Source: Toxotes chatareus (taxonomy: Eukaryota; Chordata; Actinopteri; Toxotidae). Taken from it: a stretch of DNA of 64,000 bases. The stretch spans positions 5,526,114 through 5,590,113 of the forward strand of contig CM028892.1 of assembly GCA_016801885.1 (NCBI GenBank), read 5' to 3'. The notes under the pieces are model-generated. The model saw only the letters and a program-made list of their open reading frames with translations, ran no database searches and had not been told where the DNA came from. Positions 60,141 to 64,000 of this stretch are shown piece after piece (position 1 is the first letter of the stretch; the number at the start of each line of letters is the position of its first letter). The translations under genes and the position numbers were made by a program.

Positions 60141-62700
60141 CTGCAGAGAGTAGAGTGTACACTATGTCCCTACATATTTCCTCTGCTAAACCTTGCTACA
60201 AAGAACAAAAAATTGACTTTATTTTGAAATCTCTTCAGTGTATTATGTTATTTTTAGGGTGTATCTCTGTTGATGCTGTGGATAGAGACCAGCTGTCAGT
60301 CAAACAATGTGCTCCAGTGCCGTGGTGTCCTTTGTGACCCTGTCCTCACTGGACTTTAAAAGTTCTTGTGAATGAAAAACAGTGGTGATTCAGTCAGGCC
60401 TTTACAGTAAAGCAAGCAACACCATGACCATAACATTTGCCCTTAGACAGGACATTTTACTTAGAACTTAACTAAAATAAATGACTTTGTATTGACCATG
60501 CAGCCTGGAAGGAGAACCTGCAGACACAACCCAGGGAAGACAAAAGCACCATTTATTCTCTGCACAATTTTTGGGGTGAAAATTAAAAGACAAGAACATT
60601 AGAAACAAATATCAATTAAAGATTGAAGACGGTAACACTATGCAGTTTGTGGTCAAGATTCAAATACAAAATTGTCTATCATGAAGTACTGTTGATTTAA
60701 GTGGTTAGTGCAATATTACTATTGATTTTTTTTTCTTCCCTGTTTGTGCTTCTGTGTGAAAGTCTGTTTTAGTGCCTGTCTCTTCAAAGGCCCCCCCCCC
60801 CCCCGAAAAGCCCAGTACGCTTTGGTTCAGCTCCCGCAGGCCTGAGGAGGAACCGCCCACAGACTGTCGTGTTTCCGGTCTTCTGCATCAGTTCCGCCAG
60901 TATCTTTGCCGCAAGTTCAGCTGCACTTCTACCGTGACTACCACAATAACAACCGCTTCTACGCTGAAAACTAAATCCCCACACATTTGAGCAGGAGTCT
61001 GATTCAGTATCAGGGATAAATGAAGAACATTGGTAACCAAGATCACAGGTTTCCCCTATATTATCCTCAGGTAAATACTGCTGTCTGTCACATAATGTTT
61101 AGTGTTTATGCATAAACTCTTCAAACCATAAACATCCTGTTTTTCGTTTCTCTTTATAGGAACATATGAGAAATGACCTACAGAGCCCAGTGAAGTACAA
61201 AGCATTTGATCCAGCTGCTTGTGAAGCAACTAAACCAAACCACTGAGCATTTCCTCCATGACAGAGATGCTGTGATGTTTGTTGTTGATTGATCAGTTGT
61301 ATCTCTTGCTGACACTGGTACTGATTTGGATCCTGTTTGCTAATTGTACAGCAGTTTTAGGGTTATATAAAAGCCTGATTTCTGAAATCCTGCCTGCTCT
61401 CTCTCTGACACAGGTTGGCTTGGTATGAACAGGCTTTCTAGCAAATGTTTGACCTATAAATAACTACACTCTAATACTTACAGAAAAGCTAAATACTAAA
61501 AACAATGGTGTCATAATATTTTTGTGTTCAGCTTTCCTGTACTGGTCCAATGACCACATCATCAGAAAAATCACCTTGTCTTTTCAAGGACGCGGTGTAT
61601 TTCAGGGCCATTATGTGGTGCGAGATTAAAGGTAAACTTTATAGCTTTACTTTAGGTCCTTGCAAACCACAGGCACACTGAGGTGGGGCTTCCAACTCAA
61701 GCCACAAACCTTTTGGTTCCTGTTAGTGTATCAGCGGAACTAATTCTCAGTCAGTGCTGGACTCCTGTCAAATGCTATTATATCTGGTAGTTTCAAACAG
61801 TAATAAAACAGAGGCACTTTTAGTTTGATTATTAAACAGTAAATGCCTCTAAGGTACACTTGGTCCAAAGTTCATGACTGTTAGCGTACTACAAGGGCAA
61901 CTGCAGCGGAGTGGAACATTTACAATATACCTTTCGTTAGACATTAGGACCAGCTAAAGAAAAATTCAAATGTACTCTACTAAAAGAAAAATATCTTTGA
62001 TGTGCCAACACTTCCAGATGTTTACGCTACCAGTGTTAAATCTAGCACTAATGTGGCTTTTAAATGAGAACTGTCCTATGTCACCTAGGTTTTATTATAT
62101 ATAGCAAAACATTGTTTGGTGTTGAACAAAAGCCTAGGCTACATTAATGATGAAACTGAAACCTCAGCCACATGAAAAACTCTGAGGGAGCCACTTAGGC
62201 TCAATCATGTTTTGATGTTTTGGTTTTATTGATGCAGGACAGACCACTGCTGCGTGGGAGGTCGATTTCCCAAAGACTTAAACATGCTCAGGTACAAATC
62301 CTGCAAATTAAATGTGTGTGTGCAAATGTATTTGAATAGAAGGTGTGGTCACATGTCATTTGAAGCCAGAGAGACAGGTAGTGGAAGTATGTGCTTACAC
62401 ATCTATAGCTGCTGACAAGATGTATTGTGAAGCACATGTTAGTTAGCAACCCAATGAATTCCAGCTGATTATCATGACTTACTGCACCACAAGCCAATTT
62501 CCTTTGGATTCCATTATGTTGTGGTGAACTAAACTATTATTTGAGTGATGTCTAGGTAAGAGGAAAAATAGGTTTTATTTTATTTTGGGTTGAACTGTCC
62601 CCTTAAGGGTGACTTGTGTACCGCTAAAGCAGCAACAAAATGAGTTGCATTCATTGTACAACAGCTAAAATAATAACTGAGTATGCACTCTCAGCTGTCT
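60138..62700. other. Intergenic sequence
   Basis: Mostly AT-rich. A C14 run at about 60791-60804 leads into a GC-richer block (60800-60975) with short open frames in two registers but no recognisable domain or clear splice sites. The rest (61,000-62,700) shows nothing I can support. Confidence 0.45.
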
Positions 62701-62880
62701 TTTTTTTTCATGTCTCCTTAATTTCCTAGAATTCCTGTTCTCTCATTTTGCACCCCCTCTTCCATTTACCCTATTTCTCTCCATCTTTTGCGTCAGCAGC
62801 AACCCCCTCTGCACAGTCTAATGACTGTAAATACTTAGAAGTTTAATACAAACATGTCCAGCAACCACCACCAGCCAACC

Positions 62881-62914
62881 AGCAAGGACAATCCCTCTTC
62901 CTCCCTGCAAGTTT
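62881..62914. repeat. Copy A of a duplicated block
   Basis: AGCAAGGACA followed by a pyrimidine-rich stretch ending CCTCCCTGCAAGTTT. It matches copy B at 63530-63563 at about 30 of 34 positions. Weaker similarity extends about 100 bp upstream in both copies (CCCTCTG, ATGAC or GTGACTATGAC, ACAAACA). Confidence 0.75.
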
Positions 62915-63529
62915 CAGTTTTCAGTTTCCAGTGATTAAATGATGATGCAGAGAACCATGGATGTAAAACTGTTGCTGATATATTCATGAATGAGATGCAA
63001 ACTCATTAGATTGAATTGTGGAATTATTATTATTACACGTTAGAAAGAGGAATCAGAAGTTTGCTATAGATGCAAACAGGATTATGGACAAACCAAAAGA
63101 CAAAGCCCTCATACAACTACACCAGGGTACATTGACTTTAACTGTCAAGCTTTTGATCAGTGCCCATTAACGCAGCATGGGAAGCTGAAATACAAAAACA
63201 ACCCATAATCCAGTGAAAGACAGGTGCAACAAATACAGTTAATAGACTGCACCTGCATGTCACTTTTCAGTTGAGAACAGGGCAAAGAGCTTTACAATGG
63301 TTCACTTCAACATTTGGACAAGAGAAGGCAGGGCTAAACTCACCAGCACTATGATTAATCGTCAACTTACCACATCCTTATTTTATTTCTCAGAACTCCA
63401 ATTCTCCTCCTTCCCTACTACCCCCTCCCCCCCAGTCCCCAACTCAACTCAGCTTTGTATCAACATCGATCTTCTCCCTCTGGTGACTATGACGTTTACA
63501 ACAAACACATCTGAAAACCCACACCAGGC

Positions 63530-63563
63530 AGCAAGGACATTCCCTCCTCCTCCCTGCAGGTTC
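63530..63563. repeat. Copy B of a duplicated block
   Basis: The partner of 62881-62914 in the same orientation, 649 bp downstream and about 260 bp upstream of the TATA box at 63821. Its core reads AGCAAGGACATTCCCTCCTC then CTCCCTGCAGG. Confidence 0.75.
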
Positions 63564-63808
63564 GGTGAATAGGAGGGGAACTTTTCAGGTTGCCCTTGGT
63601 TCTTGGTAGATCTGTGATGACGTTGTGACTGAAGTGTGTTTTGTGTTTGAGGAAACACAGTGGACCATGATTTACCGTGCCCCTCTCCTGTACTCTGCTA
63701 TTACTTCCCACGCCACAACATGCCCCATCCCCTCCCAACACTATTACTCACCTGTCCAGTGTCACTCCACCCCCTCCCCCCCCCTCCTCCAAGCTCCTCA
63801 ACTCAGGG

Positions 63809-64000
63809 CAGGTGCACCAATATAAAGGTATGCTAATGTGGAGCAACCCATCTTCTTTGCTCTGGAGAGTGCAGAAGACACAGGACACATCAGGGCTGAG
63901 AGAGAGAGAGAGAGAGAGAGGGTGTGTGAGAGAGTGGGGTAGGAAAGGTGCAATTTGAAAAGACAGTTGGATTCCTTGTTCTAAGATTTACACTGCAAGA
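63809..64000 (+). promoter_or_regulatory. TATA-type promoter and presumed 5' leader of a gene beyond the right edge
   Basis: An E-box CAGGTG (63809-63814) and a CCAAT-like CACCAAT lie just upstream of TATAAA (63821-63826). Transcription would start near 63850. Downstream is an (AG)n tract (63899-63920) and no ATG-led coding match before the window ends. The gene is unknown: the 2q35-type block makes desmin or inhibin alpha conceivable, but nothing in the sequence decides. Confidence 0.45.
63899..63920. repeat. (AG)n microsatellite
   Basis: About 11 AG units in the presumed 5' leader downstream of the TATA box at 63821. Confidence 0.9.

Noticed and set aside
1..64000. CRISPR arrays, bacterial operons, integrated virus, tRNA or rRNA genes
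   Set aside because: No direct-repeat/spacer pattern, no viral gene set, and no cloverleaf or rRNA-like sequence was recognised; the window is spliced vertebrate DNA.

Overview
The window is vertebrate, almost certainly teleost, nuclear DNA: compact GT-AG introns, AT-rich non-coding sequence, dense TG/CA microsatellites, and fish-type repeats (a decayed hAT transposon and a fold-back repeat). It holds three protein-coding genes and one microRNA gene: speg (+), ctdsp1 (+) with mir-26b in an intron, and obsl1 (-). The human orthologues SPEG, CTDSP1 and OBSL1 all lie on 2q35, so this is a rearranged piece of that conserved block.

Layout. 225-20071 (+): the C-terminal ~2,900 codons of speg, a giant striated-muscle Ig/FN3 protein with two kinase domains; its 5' exons lie left of the window. 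The largest exon has an apparent one-base frameshift near 13.58-13.60 kb. About 20.07-21.4 kb is the speg 3' UTR. 22.45-22.92 kb is the CpG-rich promoter and first exon of ctdsp1, whose seven coding exons end at 31203 (262 aa). The mir-26b hairpin lies in its fourth intron at about 29.45-29.54 kb. A long 3' UTR with several poly(A) signals runs to about 34 kb. 34963-46324 (-): complete obsl1, 24 coding exons, 2,215 aa, with 22 predicted Ig domains and one FN3. A likely 5' UTR exon and a muscle-type promoter module lie at 47.2-47.7 kb. From 47.9 to 63.8 kb I find no convincing gene, only repeats. At 63.8 kb a TATA promoter and presumed 5' leader point to a further + strand gene right of the window.

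How the genes relate. SPEG (triad and sarcomere kinase) and OBSL1 (cytoskeletal linker) are related giant Ig proteins of the obscurin/titin group, so the region is largely a muscle-cytoskeleton locus. ctdsp1 is different: a nuclear RNA polymerase II CTD phosphatase that works with REST to silence neuronal genes. It hosts mir-26b, and its 3' UTR carries one candidate miR-26 seed match, which could allow feedback of the kind reported for zebrafish ctdsp2/miR-26b.

Exon boundaries were read by eye from reading-frame continuity, GT-AG sites and remembered family sequences. No alignment or transcript evidence was available. I found no wholly new system. The most useful leads are the speg frameshift, the internal duplication in the speg linker, the host/miRNA seed match, the enlarged obsl1 Ig array, two well-delimited mobile elements, and the duplicated block upstream of the right-edge promoter.
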